Origin: Acinetobacter sp. MB5
GTDB lineage: Bacteria > Pseudomonadota > Gammaproteobacteria > Pseudomonadales > Moraxellaceae
Reading direction: 5' to 3'
NCBI RefSeq assembly: GCF_003261585.1
Contig: NZ_POVU01000008.1
Span: forward strand, 1 to 64,000
DNA length: 64,000 nt
Below the pieces are notes generated by a model, which saw only the letters and a list, made by a program, of their open reading frames with translations, was not told the DNA's origin and did not search any database. The translations under genes and the position numbers were made by a program. Shown piece after piece: positions 1-7,743 of the stretch (position 1 is the first letter of the stretch; each line of letters begins with the position of its first letter).

Positions 1-110
1 GGCCCTGCGCCAACGATCACGACATCAAACTCCATCGATTCACGTTCGATGTGCTCCATGTAGGACTCCTCATATTGCTTAAAGGTGGCAACCAAAGTTG
101 GTGCTGCCAT
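1..110 (-). CDS. electron transfer flavoprotein-ubiquinone oxidoreductase, N-terminal fragment
   Basis: Only the first ~37 codons are inside the window; the gene continues beyond base 1. The visible protein ends in the start of an FAD-binding dinucleotide fold (VVIVGAGP), and the preceding ERESMEFD stretch is what I recall from ETF-QO proteins, which pass electrons from electron transfer flavoprotein to ubiquinone at the membrane. Two starts are possible. The longer begins at 110. An internal ATG at 57-59 has a much better ribosome site (GAGGAG six bases upstream), so the real protein may start with MEHIERE. The family assignment rests on a short stretch. Confidence 0.6.
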   Translation of the reverse strand, partial: MAAPTLVATFKQYEESYMEHIERESMEFDVVIVGAG

Positions 111-219
111 GAGTGTTCTTTGGTATAGATTCAAATATTTTCAGTTAGTATAGATTTGAACCGTGTTCAGTCCATTGACTGAGAGGGCTGTATTTTCTGT
201 CAAATAGGGCATAAAAGCG

Positions 220-831
220 ATGGCAAATCAAAAGATTTCACCCGATATGAACAAAAAAACGTCAAGTTGTGATGATAAAAATTTTAAACAGATTACTCAA
301 TACTTAAAAGATGGACAGCAAGGTCACAAAAGGTCAATTCCCCCTCTTGACCAATGGCACCCAACACATTGTGGCAAAATGAATTTAGTCATAAAATCCA
401 ACGGAGAATGGTGGCACGAAGGTCAATTGATCACGCGAAAAAGCCTGATAGACCTCTTTTCAAGTGTGCTTTGGAAAGATAAAGATACATTTTATTTAAA
501 GACACCCGCCGAACAAATCGAGATTGAAGTTGAAGATGCGCCCTTGCAAATCAATCAGATTGACCAGATCGATCTCAATGGGGAAAGTTATTTGCAATTG
601 ACCACGACCCATGGTGATGTCGTGATTGTTGATGCTGAACATCCGATTTTTATGCAGCAGTATGCAGGAGAATCGCGTGCTTATGTCCATGTCCGTTTTG
701 GATTGAATGCACTGATTCAACGTCAGTGTTTTTATCATTTGGTTGATTATGGAACACTCAGTGAAACGGAGCAGGGAGAGTACATTTTGTCTTTACAAAG
801 TGGTGATTTTCTCTTGCAATTACACAGTTGA
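220..831 (+). CDS. DUF1285 domain-containing protein
   Basis: A 203-residue soluble protein without signal peptide or membrane segment. From about residue 40 it follows the DUF1285 family pattern: PPLDQWHP, CGKMNLVIKSNGEWWHEG, ITRKSLIDLFSSVLWKD, then YLKTPAEQIEIEVEDAP. The family is widespread in proteobacteria and its function is not established. The gene stands alone between the divergent ETF-QO gene and murI, about 46 bp ahead of murI, with which it may be co-transcribed. The polar N-terminal 35 residues are not part of the domain. Confidence 0.8.
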   Translation: MANQKISPDMNKKTSSCDDKNFKQITQYLKDGQQGHKRSIPPLDQWHPTHCGKMNLVIKSNGEWWHEGQLITRKSLIDLFSSVLWKDKDTFYLKTPAEQIEIEVEDAPLQINQIDQIDLNGESYLQLTTTHGDVVIVDAEHPIFMQQYAGESRAYVHVRFGLNALIQRQCFYHLVDYGTLSETEQGEYILSLQSGDFLLQLHS

Positions 832-877
832 GGTTTAAGCTTTACCACATGAATTTGATTGCCATTGAAGTCTGACC

Positions 878-1744
878 ATGACCGCAATACAACCTAGACC
901 ACTTGTTTCTCAACCAATGCCTCAAGCAGATTCGCATGCGCCGATTGGGATTTTTGACTCAGGGATTGGTGGCTTATCTGTTGTACAGGAAATTGCACAA
1001 TATTTACCGAATGAGCGCATTATTTATTTTGCGGATACGGCACATGTGCCTTATGGCCCGCGTTCTGGACAGGACATTCGTGAGCTGACTGCCCATGCCA
1101 TTGAGTGGCTGTATCGTCAAGGTTGTAAAGCTATAGTGGTCGCATGCAATACGGCATCAGCGTTTAGTCTGGACTATTTGCGCGAGCACTATGGAGAAAA
1201 CTTTCCCATTATTGGGTTAGTTCCTGCGCTAAAACCTGCGGTTTTGCAAACTAAAAGTAAGGTTGTGGCAGTGTTGGCAACACCAGCGACCTTCCGTGGA
1301 CAATTAATTAAAGATGTCATGCAACACTTTGCAGAGCCTGCGGGTGTTAAAGTTCTCCCAGTGACGTGCTTAGAATTGGTGCCACTGATTGAAGCAGGGC
1401 AGCAGATGAGTGCACATTGCTTAGACGTTTTAAGAGAATGTTTAAGCCCAGTAGCCGAGCAAGGTGCAGATTATCTGGTGTTGGGGTGTACCCATTACCC
1501 GTTTTTGACTGAAGCCATTCAGCAGGTATTTGGTAATCAATTCAAGCTTGTAGATTCAGGTTTGGCAGTTGCACGGCAGACGGCTCGGGTACTGATCAAG
1601 CATGGATTAGTAAATAATCAGCCAATGTCTGGCACACAAATTGTTTGTTATGCTAGTGGTGGAAATACACCTCAATTACATCGCGTGGTTGAGCGTCTCA
1701 TGCCGTTACATTTACAGTGGGAGATTGCAAATCTTGCCCTGTAA
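878..1744 (+). CDS. murI: glutamate racemase
   Basis: Converts L-glutamate to D-glutamate in the cytoplasm for peptidoglycan synthesis. The 288-residue protein has the three family signatures: GIFDSGIGGLSV near residue 24, VACNTASA near residue 90 with the first catalytic cysteine, and LGCTHYPFL near residue 203 with the second. YFADTAHVPYG lies between them. Length is normal for the family. About 20 residues precede the first signature; the internal ATG of MPQADSH is a possible shorter start. The gene is followed by a DUF4062 gene and hemH on the same strand. Confidence 0.97.
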   Translation: MTAIQPRPLVSQPMPQADSHAPIGIFDSGIGGLSVVQEIAQYLPNERIIYFADTAHVPYGPRSGQDIRELTAHAIEWLYRQGCKAIVVACNTASAFSLDYLREHYGENFPIIGLVPALKPAVLQTKSKVVAVLATPATFRGQLIKDVMQHFAEPAGVKVLPVTCLELVPLIEAGQQMSAHCLDVLRECLSPVAEQGADYLVLGCTHYPFLTEAIQQVFGNQFKLVDSGLAVARQTARVLIKHGLVNNQPMSGTQIVCYASGGNTPQLHRVVERLMPLHLQWEIANLAL

Positions 1745-1830
1745 TTTATACTGAAATGTCAGTTTTTTATGAATTATAAATAAAGTGGAATCTAGTTTAT
1801 TTTTTGCGCAGTACACTCAAGAGTATAATT

Positions 1831-2838
1831 ATGGTCGATAAACGATACCAAGTGTTTATTTCAACTTCGGGTCAGGAAATGCTTCCTGAGCGTAGTGTGC
1901 TGTGTCAAACCTTGGTCGGAATGGGTTTTTTCGCTTGGGGTTTGGAACAAAGAACACCGCTCAGTACAGCTTTGGCACGCCGACAAATTGATGACTGTGA
2001 TTATGTGGTTATGTTATTGGGTAGCCACTACGGCGAGCAGTCCATGTCGGGCGTGAGTTATATGCAGCTCGAATATATTTATGCGGTCAGTAAAAATAAG
2101 CCCATTATTGCTTTTATTCACTCAGACATTGAGTCTCGACGTGATGTTTTACCGAAAGAGCCTGATATTGTGCAGGAAAAATTTCATGCTTTTCGTCAAA
2201 TTTTGCAGCAAGAAGTTGAGCATATTTTTTATTTTAGGAATCTGCGGGAACTTGAATTGACCGTTCGCATGAACATGTCCAATATGCTGATTCGTTACCC
2301 TGCTTTGGGATGGGTGAGACCGCAGAACACCCAACAACTGAATGATGAAATTGTGGTATTAAAAGAAAAAATCAAAGGTTTGGAAGCTGAATTGGCACAA
2401 AAAATTCCAGATCCGCTGTTAAATGTGCGTAAAGTAAATAGCTTAGATACCTTTGATTTTGAATACCTATTACATGCCTATCAAGACGGGAACTTTAAAG
2501 AACTGAGATTAAAACGCCAAATGACATGGCTCGATATCTTGCAGGTTTTATCTCCCGTTTTTGATCATCCAACACCTGAAGAATATTTTTCTATTCGCTT
2601 AAATGATTATTTGAATGAAACAGGCTTGAAAGATGCACAAACACAAATGAAACGTGCACATGCTGTAGCACGTTCGCAGATTAATCTTCGAGCATTGCAT
2701 AATATTAAGCATCAGCTCAAACAAAGTGAGTGGATTGTACCTGTTGGACGGGATGATCGGCAGCGGTTGATGTGGCAGTTCACTGAAAAAGGCAGCATCT
2801 TGCTCAAGAAAATGACAACAAATCAAGTATCCTTATGA
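1831..2838 (+). CDS. DUF4062 domain-containing protein
   Basis: Predicted 335-residue soluble protein. I use the ATG at 1831 rather than the upstream TTG, because the conserved domain begins right after it (MVDKRYQVFISTSGQEM). Residues about 5-95 match DUF4062, a Rossmann-like TIR-related domain: YQVFISTS, then ERSVLCQTL, then DDCDYVVMLLGSHYG and a MQLEYIYAVSKNKPIIAF segment. A short predicted coiled coil (about 175-195) follows. The C-terminal third ends in a stretch that could be a winged helix (LMWQFTEKGSILLKKM). DUF4062 is often the N-terminal module of NLR-like and defence proteins, but no nucleotide-binding domain is present here. Role unknown. Confidence 0.75.
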   Translation: MVDKRYQVFISTSGQEMLPERSVLCQTLVGMGFFAWGLEQRTPLSTALARRQIDDCDYVVMLLGSHYGEQSMSGVSYMQLEYIYAVSKNKPIIAFIHSDIESRRDVLPKEPDIVQEKFHAFRQILQQEVEHIFYFRNLRELELTVRMNMSNMLIRYPALGWVRPQNTQQLNDEIVVLKEKIKGLEAELAQKIPDPLLNVRKVNSLDTFDFEYLLHAYQDGNFKELRLKRQMTWLDILQVLSPVFDHPTPEEYFSIRLNDYLNETGLKDAQTQMKRAHAVARSQINLRALHNIKHQLKQSEWIVPVGRDDRQRLMWQFTEKGSILLKKMTTNQVSL

Positions 2839-2882
2839 TATGTTGCAAGCTGAGTGAACAGTGCATGAATGGATAAGTCAGT

Positions 2883-3887
2883 GTGAATAATAAACCCAAG
2901 ATTACAGTCATTTTAGCCAATTTAGGCACACCCGATGCAGCGACTGTTCCTGCGGTACGTGAATTTCTCAAAGAGTTTTTGTCAGACTCGCGCGTGATTG
3001 AAATCCCTAAATTACTTTGGCAGATGATTTTAAGAGCCTTCATTTTACCATTTCGCCCAAAACGGGTAGCGCATGCTTATGCTTCGGTTTGGGGTGAAGA
3101 CTCTCCAATGCGCGAAATCATGTTTCAGCAAGTGGCTTGGCTCAAACCACGCCTTGAAGCCGCTTATCCCGAATTTGAGCTGCATATTGTGCCTGCCATG
3201 AGTTATGGCAATCCGGGATTAAAAGCACTTCTAAAAGAACTACCACCGCAAGAACATCTTCTAGTTTTGCCACTGTTTCCGCAGTACTCAGCGACTTCAA
3301 CTGCACCGCAGTACGATCAGTTAGCAGAATGGGTGATGCAGCAACGCAATTTACCAGGTTTAACCATTATTCGGGATTATTACCAGCATCCACTGTATAT
3401 TCAGGCACTTGCAGAAAGTGTTCAGCAGTATTGGGCAGAGTATGGTCGTGCTGAAAAGCTATTGATGTCATTTCATGGCATTCCACAGCCCTATGCAGAC
3501 AAAGGTGACCCTTATGCCGAGCGCTGTCATGTCACTGCAAACAAAGTGGCACAAGCTTTGAACTTGACGGATGGTGAGTGGGCAATCAGCTTCCAGTCCC
3601 GTTTTGGCAAACAAGAGTGGGTCAAACCGTATACCGATGCGTTGCTAACCGAATGGGCACAACAAGGGGTGAAATCAGTTCAAGTTTTGAGTCCTGCATT
3701 TTCGGCGGACTGTCTTGAAACATTAGAAGAACTTGCCATTCAAAATGCCGAACTGTTCCAAAGCCAAGGTGGACAGTCGTATGCCTATATTCCTGCTTTA
3801 AATACTCAGCCACTGCATTTGCAGTTGTTTGAACAATTGTTGTCAGCACATTTAACGGCCCTACAACAGACCTTTGCAAGTTACTGA
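2883..3887 (+). CDS. hemH: ferrochelatase (protoheme ferro-lyase)
   Basis: Inserts Fe2+ into protoporphyrin IX, the last step of heme synthesis, at the cytoplasmic membrane. The 334-residue protein starts at a GTG and opens with the typical [10 protein letters not shown]. The catalytic histidine is in MSFHGIP near residue 196. [10 protein letters not shown] and [15 protein letters not shown], with the conserved acidic residues, follow in the second half. No C-terminal iron-sulfur cysteine cluster is visible. It lies 44 bp behind the DUF4062 gene and 12 bp ahead of a metallo-hydrolase gene, so the three are probably one transcript. Confidence 0.97.
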   Translation: MNNKPKITVILANLGTPDAATVPAVREFLKEFLSDSRVIEIPKLLWQMILRAFILPFRPKRVAHAYASVWGEDSPMREIMFQQVAWLKPRLEAAYPEFELHIVPAMSYGNPGLKALLKELPPQEHLLVLPLFPQYSATSTAPQYDQLAEWVMQQRNLPGLTIIRDYYQHPLYIQALAESVQQYWAEYGRAEKLLMSFHGIPQPYADKGDPYAERCHVTANKVAQALNLTDGEWAISFQSRFGKQEWVKPYTDALLTEWAQQGVKSVQVLSPAFSADCLETLEELAIQNAELFQSQGGQSYAYIPALNTQPLHLQLFEQLLSAHLTALQQTFASY

Positions 3888-3899
3888 GATTAAGAAATT

Positions 3900-4544
3900 A
3901 TGCTTCAAGTTAAAATTGTCCCTGTCACGGCATTTGCACAAAATTGTTCAATCCTTTGGGATGCTGATACCAAGCAGGCCGTATTGATTGATGCAGGCGG
4001 TGATGCGCGAAAACTGCAACAAGAAGTCGAAGCACTCGGTTTAACTGTACAAGCACTTTGGGTCACGCATGGGCATCTGGATCATGTCGGGGCAGTCGGT
4101 GAATTGGCACGTGTGTGGCAAGTGCCCGTGATTGGCCCACAAAAAGAAGATCAGTTCTGGCTCGATGCGCTGCAAGATGTTTCAGCGCGTTATGGTTTCC
4201 CAATTCCTGAACCTGTAGAGGTGACAGAGTGGCTTGAAGGTGGGGAAACTTTAAGTTTGGGTGAACACCAGTTTGAAGTGCGTTATGCACCAGGACACAC
4301 ACCTGGGCATGTGATGTTCTACAGTGCCGAATATGGTTTGCTGTGGACGGGAGATGTGCTGTTTAAAGGTTCGATTGGTCGCACGGACTTTCCACGAGGC
4401 AATCATCAGCAATTACTGGATTCGATTCAACGGGAATGTTTTAGTTTGCCCGATGACACCCAGTTTATTTCAGGACATGGGCCAATCAGCACCATTGGAC
4501 ATGAAAAACAGTTCAATCCCTTTGTTGCCAGCAAAGCAGGTTAA
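3900..4544 (+). CDS. MBL-fold metallo-hydrolase (YcbL / glyoxalase II-like)
   Basis: A 214-residue metallo-beta-lactamase-fold hydrolase. The zinc motif THGHLDH lies near residue 56, followed by the histidine of APGHTPGHVMFY near residue 130, the aspartate of WTGDVLF and the C-terminal histidine of ISGHGP. This arrangement is typical of the short YcbL-type branch related to glyoxalase II, whose members hydrolyse thioesters or related substrates. The C-terminal helical domain of true GloB is absent. The start lies 12 bp after hemH. The physiological substrate cannot be told from sequence. Confidence 0.88.
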   Translation: MLQVKIVPVTAFAQNCSILWDADTKQAVLIDAGGDARKLQQEVEALGLTVQALWVTHGHLDHVGAVGELARVWQVPVIGPQKEDQFWLDALQDVSARYGFPIPEPVEVTEWLEGGETLSLGEHQFEVRYAPGHTPGHVMFYSAEYGLLWTGDVLFKGSIGRTDFPRGNHQQLLDSIQRECFSLPDDTQFISGHGPISTIGHEKQFNPFVASKAG

Positions 4545-4550
4545 GACCTG

Positions 4551-4742
4551 CTAAAACTCATCTTCTTGGCGAGAAATATCCGATTGCGGTGAGTCTTGAG
4601 TGGGTAGACGATAATCTTCGTTTGCCCATGCACCTAAATCAATCAGTTTACAACGCTCCGAACAAAATGGACGATAGGGATTATCTTCCCAGTGGCTCGG
4701 TTCACCGCAGCGTGGGCAAGGGAAAGTGCGAGGCATAAGCAA
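4551..4742 (-). CDS. yacG: DNA gyrase inhibitor / zinc-binding protein YacG
   Basis: A 63-residue protein with the YacG zinc-ribbon: CPRCG near residue 9, [15 protein letters not shown], then the conserved [15 protein letters not shown]. The four cysteines (C-x2-C-x15-C-x3-C) bind one zinc ion. In E. coli YacG binds GyrB and blocks DNA binding by gyrase. The acidic C-terminal tail (about residues 48-63) is the part that contacts GyrB in the characterised protein. The gene is convergent with the metallo-hydrolase upstream; only six bases separate the two stop codons. Confidence 0.93.
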   Translation of the reverse strand: MLMPRTFPCPRCGEPSHWEDNPYRPFCSERCKLIDLGAWANEDYRLPTQDSPQSDISRQEDEF

Positions 4743-4824
4743 CTCCTACAAAAGCGTTTTCGGGTAGGCATTTGGTCAAGCACTTGTTAGACTTGTGCCA
4801 ATTTGTGAATAGTTTGATCTGATT

Positions 4825-5457
4825 ATGCATCTTCGTCAATTTCAAGCCCAGCGTATGCAAGCCCCGCGTGACTTTCAGGCCATTGAAAATCTGCCTGTTT
4901 GTGTGGAAATCGGTGCAGGCAAAGGTAAACATGCTGTTTTGTTTAGTCAGCAGCAGCCTCAGTCGACGCTGTATGCAATTGAGCGTACGCGCGAAAAATT
5001 TGAAGCGATGCAAAAACAGCATCAATTGGCTGATTTAAACAATCTGTGTCCTGTTCATGCCGATGCGTTGCCGTGGATTACCCACGCGCTCTATCCTGCA
5101 CAAGTTGAGCAGTTTTTTATTCTGTATCCCAATCCTGAACCGCATAACCCTGCACAGCGTTGGGTGAATATGCCATTTTTTGAGTTCATTTTGTCACGTT
5201 TGCAGTTTGGGGGGCAGATTACCCTTGCCAGCAATATTCTTGAATATATTGAGGAAGCAGAACAGCAACTCAAAGACATTTGGAAATTACCCTATGAAAA
5301 ACAGTTGATTGCATCGGATTCAGCTCGCACACATTTTGAAGTGAAATATTTGGAACGTGGTGAATTGTGTCAGCAACTCATCATCCGTAAACCTGCGGAT
5401 TACACCACCCGTTTTGACGATTTTATGCCGCTCTTGGGACAAAACCATGCAGGCTAA
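4825..5457 (+). CDS. TrmB-like SAM-dependent methyltransferase
   Basis: A 210-residue Rossmann-fold methyltransferase of the TrmB (tRNA m7G46) superfamily. The SAM-binding motif is VCVEIGAGKGKHAV near residue 30, followed by YAIERTREKFE and NLCPVHADALPW in the positions of TrmB motifs II-III. The TrmB hallmark after strand 4 (PDPWPKKRHHKRR) is replaced by YPNPEPHNPAQRW, so the residues that recognise tRNA are changed. The protein is probably a divergent paralogue rather than the housekeeping enzyme. Its stop overlaps the following flavoprotein start by 11 bases, indicating translational coupling. Confidence 0.75.
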   Translation: MHLRQFQAQRMQAPRDFQAIENLPVCVEIGAGKGKHAVLFSQQQPQSTLYAIERTREKFEAMQKQHQLADLNNLCPVHADALPWITHALYPAQVEQFFILYPNPEPHNPAQRWVNMPFFEFILSRLQFGGQITLASNILEYIEEAEQQLKDIWKLPYEKQLIASDSARTHFEVKYLERGELCQQLIIRKPADYTTRFDDFMPLLGQNHAG

Positions 5458-6643
5458 ATCGGTGGCGATTGTCGGGGCAGGGCCTGCGGGTCTGATGGCT
5501 GCAGAAGTGTTGAGCCAGTCAGGTTATGCTGTTGAAGTTTTTGAACAGATGCCTTCGGCAGCACGCAAGTTTCTTATGGCAGGTAAAACAGGACTCAATA
5601 TTTCTCATGCCGAAGCTTTTCCTGAGTTTATCCAGCGTTATGATCATGCCGATTGGTTGAAACCGTGGTTAGAGCAGTGGGATGCCACATGGATTCGCCA
5701 ATGGATGGATGGTTTAGGCATCGAATCCTATGTCGGGACATCAGGGCGAATTTTTCCTGTCGAGATGAAAGCTGCCCCTTTATTGCGTGCTTGGCTTAGA
5801 CGTTTAGCCGATGCGGGTGTGGTGTTTCATTATCGGCATCGTTGTGTCGACATTCAGCCTGAGCAAGTGCTGTGTTTTCAACATACGCAAACGCCCTATG
5901 CACCTGTCATTCAACAGAAATTTTCCGCGATTATTTTAGCCTGTGGGGCAGTGTCTTGGTCGCGCTTGGGCAGTGATGGCGCATGGCAAGCATGGCTGAA
6001 ACCTGAAGAAATTAAAACTTTTCAGGCGAGCAATGCAGGTGTGGAACGAACATGGTCAAGCTATATGCAGCCTGTGTTTGGTCAGCCTTTAAAGCGGGTT
6101 AAAGCTTGGGTCGATCAAGCCGAACAGGCGAGTATGGGCGATATTGTGATTACCCAATATGGTCTAGAAAGTGGACTGATTTATAAGTTGAATCGTGCCC
6201 TGCGACAGCAAGCTTCCATGCAGCTTTATTTAGATTTATTACCTGAACTGACCCAAGCAGAATTGGCACATAAGCTTCAGCCTCATAAAAAACAGTCGAT
6301 GGCCAACATTTGGCGTAAAGCGGGTTTGGATGCTGCAAAAGCCAACTTAGTCCGCGAGCTTGTGCCGAAGACACTTTGGCAGCAACCCGAAGCATTGGCT
6401 GCTCAGATTAAGCAGCTTCCGATTGCGCTAACAGGTTTTCGTCCGATTGATGAAGCGATTAGTTGTGCGGGTGGAGTCAAGCAAGACGTTCTCAGTGATG
6501 CCTTGCAACTCAAGCAGCATGCAGGCATTTTTTGCTGTGGTGAAATGCTGGACTGGGATGCTCCAACGGGCGGTTATTTGCTGACAGCATGTTTTGCAAC
6601 TGGACGTGCAGCAGCACACGGTGTGGCGCAGTTTTTAAGCTAA
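5447..6643 (+). CDS. NAD(P)/FAD-dependent oxidoreductase, HI0933/BaiN-like (TIGR03862 type)
   Basis: Predicted 398-residue flavoprotein. I choose the ATG at 5447 (MQAKSVAIVGAGPAG) because the FAD-binding fold begins immediately after it; the upstream extension is read through the methyltransferase gene in another frame. Features are the GAGPAG dinucleotide motif, FEQMPSAARKFLMAGKTGLN (typical of HI0933-like proteins), SGRIFPVEMKAAPLLRAW, and a C-terminal FCCGEMLDWDAPTGGYLL that closes the FAD site. The family's substrate is unknown. The overlap with the methyltransferase suggests a two-gene operon. Confidence 0.85.
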   Translation: MQAKSVAIVGAGPAGLMAAEVLSQSGYAVEVFEQMPSAARKFLMAGKTGLNISHAEAFPEFIQRYDHADWLKPWLEQWDATWIRQWMDGLGIESYVGTSGRIFPVEMKAAPLLRAWLRRLADAGVVFHYRHRCVDIQPEQVLCFQHTQTPYAPVIQQKFSAIILACGAVSWSRLGSDGAWQAWLKPEEIKTFQASNAGVERTWSSYMQPVFGQPLKRVKAWVDQAEQASMGDIVITQYGLESGLIYKLNRALRQQASMQLYLDLLPELTQAELAHKLQPHKKQSMANIWRKAGLDAAKANLVRELVPKTLWQQPEALAAQIKQLPIALTGFRPIDEAISCAGGVKQDVLSDALQLKQHAGIFCCGEMLDWDAPTGGYLLTACFATGRAAAHGVAQFLS

Positions 6644-6701
6644 AGCCTATCTATTTTTGTTATGCTGACGCCACGATAAATACAACATGAGGGAAGAACA
6701 A

Positions 6702-7109
6702 ATGTCTGAAACCATCTATCGTGGCAGTTGCTTATGCCAAGGCATTCAATACGAAGTGCATGGTGCGATTGGCGATATTGTCGAATGTCATTGCCAGCGT
6801 TGCCGTAAAGCCAATGGTAGTGCCTATGCGGCCAATGCCCCGATCCGTGTTGCAGACTTTAAAATTGTGCAAGGTGAGCACTTACTGAAAAAATATCAAT
6901 CCACTGCCACCACACAGCGCTGTTTCTGTAGCGAATGTGGCTCACCGATTATCAGCGTAAAAGAAGAAACGCCTGACTTATATCGTTTACGTATTGGCAC
7001 ACTCGACACACCACTGACGCAAAAACCAACCATGCATATTTTTGCTGACTCAAAAGCAGAGTGGGATGAAATTTGTGATGGATTGCCACAGTATGCAGAA
7101 CGTCCTTAA
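6702..7109 (+). CDS. GFA family protein (glutathione-dependent formaldehyde-activating enzyme-like)
   Basis: A 135-residue zinc protein of the GFA fold. Zinc-binding cysteines are CLCQG near residue 10, CHCQRCRKANG near residue 33 and CFCSECGSPI near residue 77. GFA refers to glutathione-dependent formaldehyde activation in Paracoccus, but most members have unknown substrates. I prefer the ATG at 6702 because the AGGGA ribosome site falls between it and the ATG at 6687. A short hairpin with a T-run (7110-7132) follows the stop. The gene appears monocistronic. Confidence 0.88.
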   Translation: MSETIYRGSCLCQGIQYEVHGAIGDIVECHCQRCRKANGSAYAANAPIRVADFKIVQGEHLLKKYQSTATTQRCFCSECGSPIISVKEETPDLYRLRIGTLDTPLTQKPTMHIFADSKAEWDEICDGLPQYAERP

Positions 7110-7132
7110 AAAGATCGGGAAAAACGATTTTT
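7110..7132 (+). terminator. probable intrinsic terminator after the GFA gene
   Basis: AAAGATCG pairs with CGATTTTT across a seven-base loop, with one G-U pair; the 3' arm itself supplies the T-run. It begins directly behind the stop codon and separates the GFA gene from the fluoride unit. Confidence 0.45.
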
Positions 7133-7163
7133 CATGTGATTGCAAGATCGTCTAAGATAAGTC

Positions 7164-7226
7164 CATCAGGAGATGGCATTCCTCCTGTCACAAACCGCCG
7201 TATCGGCTAATGATGCCTACGCCACC
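7164..7226 (+). promoter_or_regulatory. fluoride riboswitch (crcB motif) aptamer
   Basis: The sequence follows the crcB RNA consensus. P1 is CAGGAG (7167-7172) with CTCCTG (7182-7187). The loop GATGGCAT supplies GGCAT (7175-7179), which can form the pseudoknot with ATGCC (7213-7217). A short GCCG/CGGC hairpin (7197-7200 with 7204-7207) is followed by the conserved TAATGATGCCTACG. It lies 120 bp upstream of a crcB fluoride-channel gene, the standard target. Binding of fluoride is expected to raise expression of the downstream genes. The identification is by motif and context. Confidence 0.9.
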
Positions 7227-7242
7227 CTTCATCAACGACAGG

Positions 7243-7282
7243 GTACGTAGGTTTCGTGTGCGTACTCTGTTTAAGGAGTACG
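7243..7282 (+). promoter_or_regulatory. candidate riboswitch expression platform with alternative hairpins
   Basis: CGTACTC (7261-7267) pairs perfectly with GAGTACG (7276-7282) and would cover part of an AAGGAG ribosome site (7273-7278). The same CGTAC can instead pair with GTACG (7243-7247). The adjoining CGTAGG (7246-7251) can in turn pair with CCTACG (7216-7221) at the 3' edge of the aptamer. These helices exclude each other, as expected for a ligand-controlled switch. No U-run directly follows, so control of translation is more likely than termination. This is inference from base pairing only. Confidence 0.5.
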
Positions 7283-7285
7283 TCA

Positions 7286-7330
7286 ATGATCTTTTTATTC
7301 TCATCATCTACTCTTTTAGATTTATGCTAA
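7286..7330 (+). CDS. putative 14-residue leader ORF between fluoride riboswitch and crcB
   Basis: ATG at 7286 has a good ribosome site (AAGGAG, 7273-7278, spacing 7) and reads MIFLFSSSTLLDLC before a TAA at 7328-7330. The stop codon abuts the AGGAG (7331-7335) that serves crcB. The ribosome site lies in the riboswitch hairpin, so translation of this mini-ORF could couple fluoride sensing to crcB translation. The peptide itself is hydrophobic and probably not functional. Whether it is translated is unknown. Confidence 0.45.
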   Translation: MIFLFSSSTLLDLC

Positions 7331-7346
7331 AGGAGAGCTAAAATAT

Positions 7347-7730
7347 ATGTATTATTCACTCATTTCGATTGCCCTTGGTTCAATGTTTGGGGCATGGACA
7401 CGCTGGTTCGTGGGCTTAAAACTCAACTCAATTTACCCTGAGATTCCGCTTGGAACAGTTGTGGTCAATTTGGTTGGAGGATTTATTATTGGCTTTGCAA
7501 TTTCATTTTTTGCACACAGCAGCTTGAGCCCAAACTATAAATTATTTGTGGTGACAGGCTTCTGTGGTGCTTTAACCACTTTCTCAACATTCTCGGCAGA
7601 AATTATTAGCCTATTGCAAAATGGCAAATTCAGTTTGGCATGTTTAGCAATCTCGCTACATTTGATCGGTTCATTGTTGTGTACATTCTTAGGTATGGCT
7701 GCACATCATTATTTAACCTCACAGTCTTAA
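7347..7730 (+). CDS. crcB: fluoride efflux channel CrcB/Fluc
   Basis: A 127-residue inner-membrane protein with four hydrophobic segments, the usual size of Fluc/CrcB subunits, which form dual-topology dimeric fluoride channels. Diagnostic motifs are GAWTRWF near residue 15, GTVVVNLVGGFIIGF near residue 35 and the conserved GFCGALTTFSTFSAE near residue 72 with the Thr/Phe box residues. It has an AGGAG ribosome site and lies downstream of a fluoride riboswitch. The next gene is a DUF190 protein, a frequent crcB partner, 13 bp on. Confidence 0.96.
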   Translation: MYYSLISIALGSMFGAWTRWFVGLKLNSIYPEIPLGTVVVNLVGGFIIGFAISFFAHSSLSPNYKLFVVTGFCGALTTFSTFSAEIISLLQNGKFSLACLAISLHLIGSLLCTFLGMAAHHYLTSQS

Positions 7731-7743
7731 GTTGGAGATCGCT

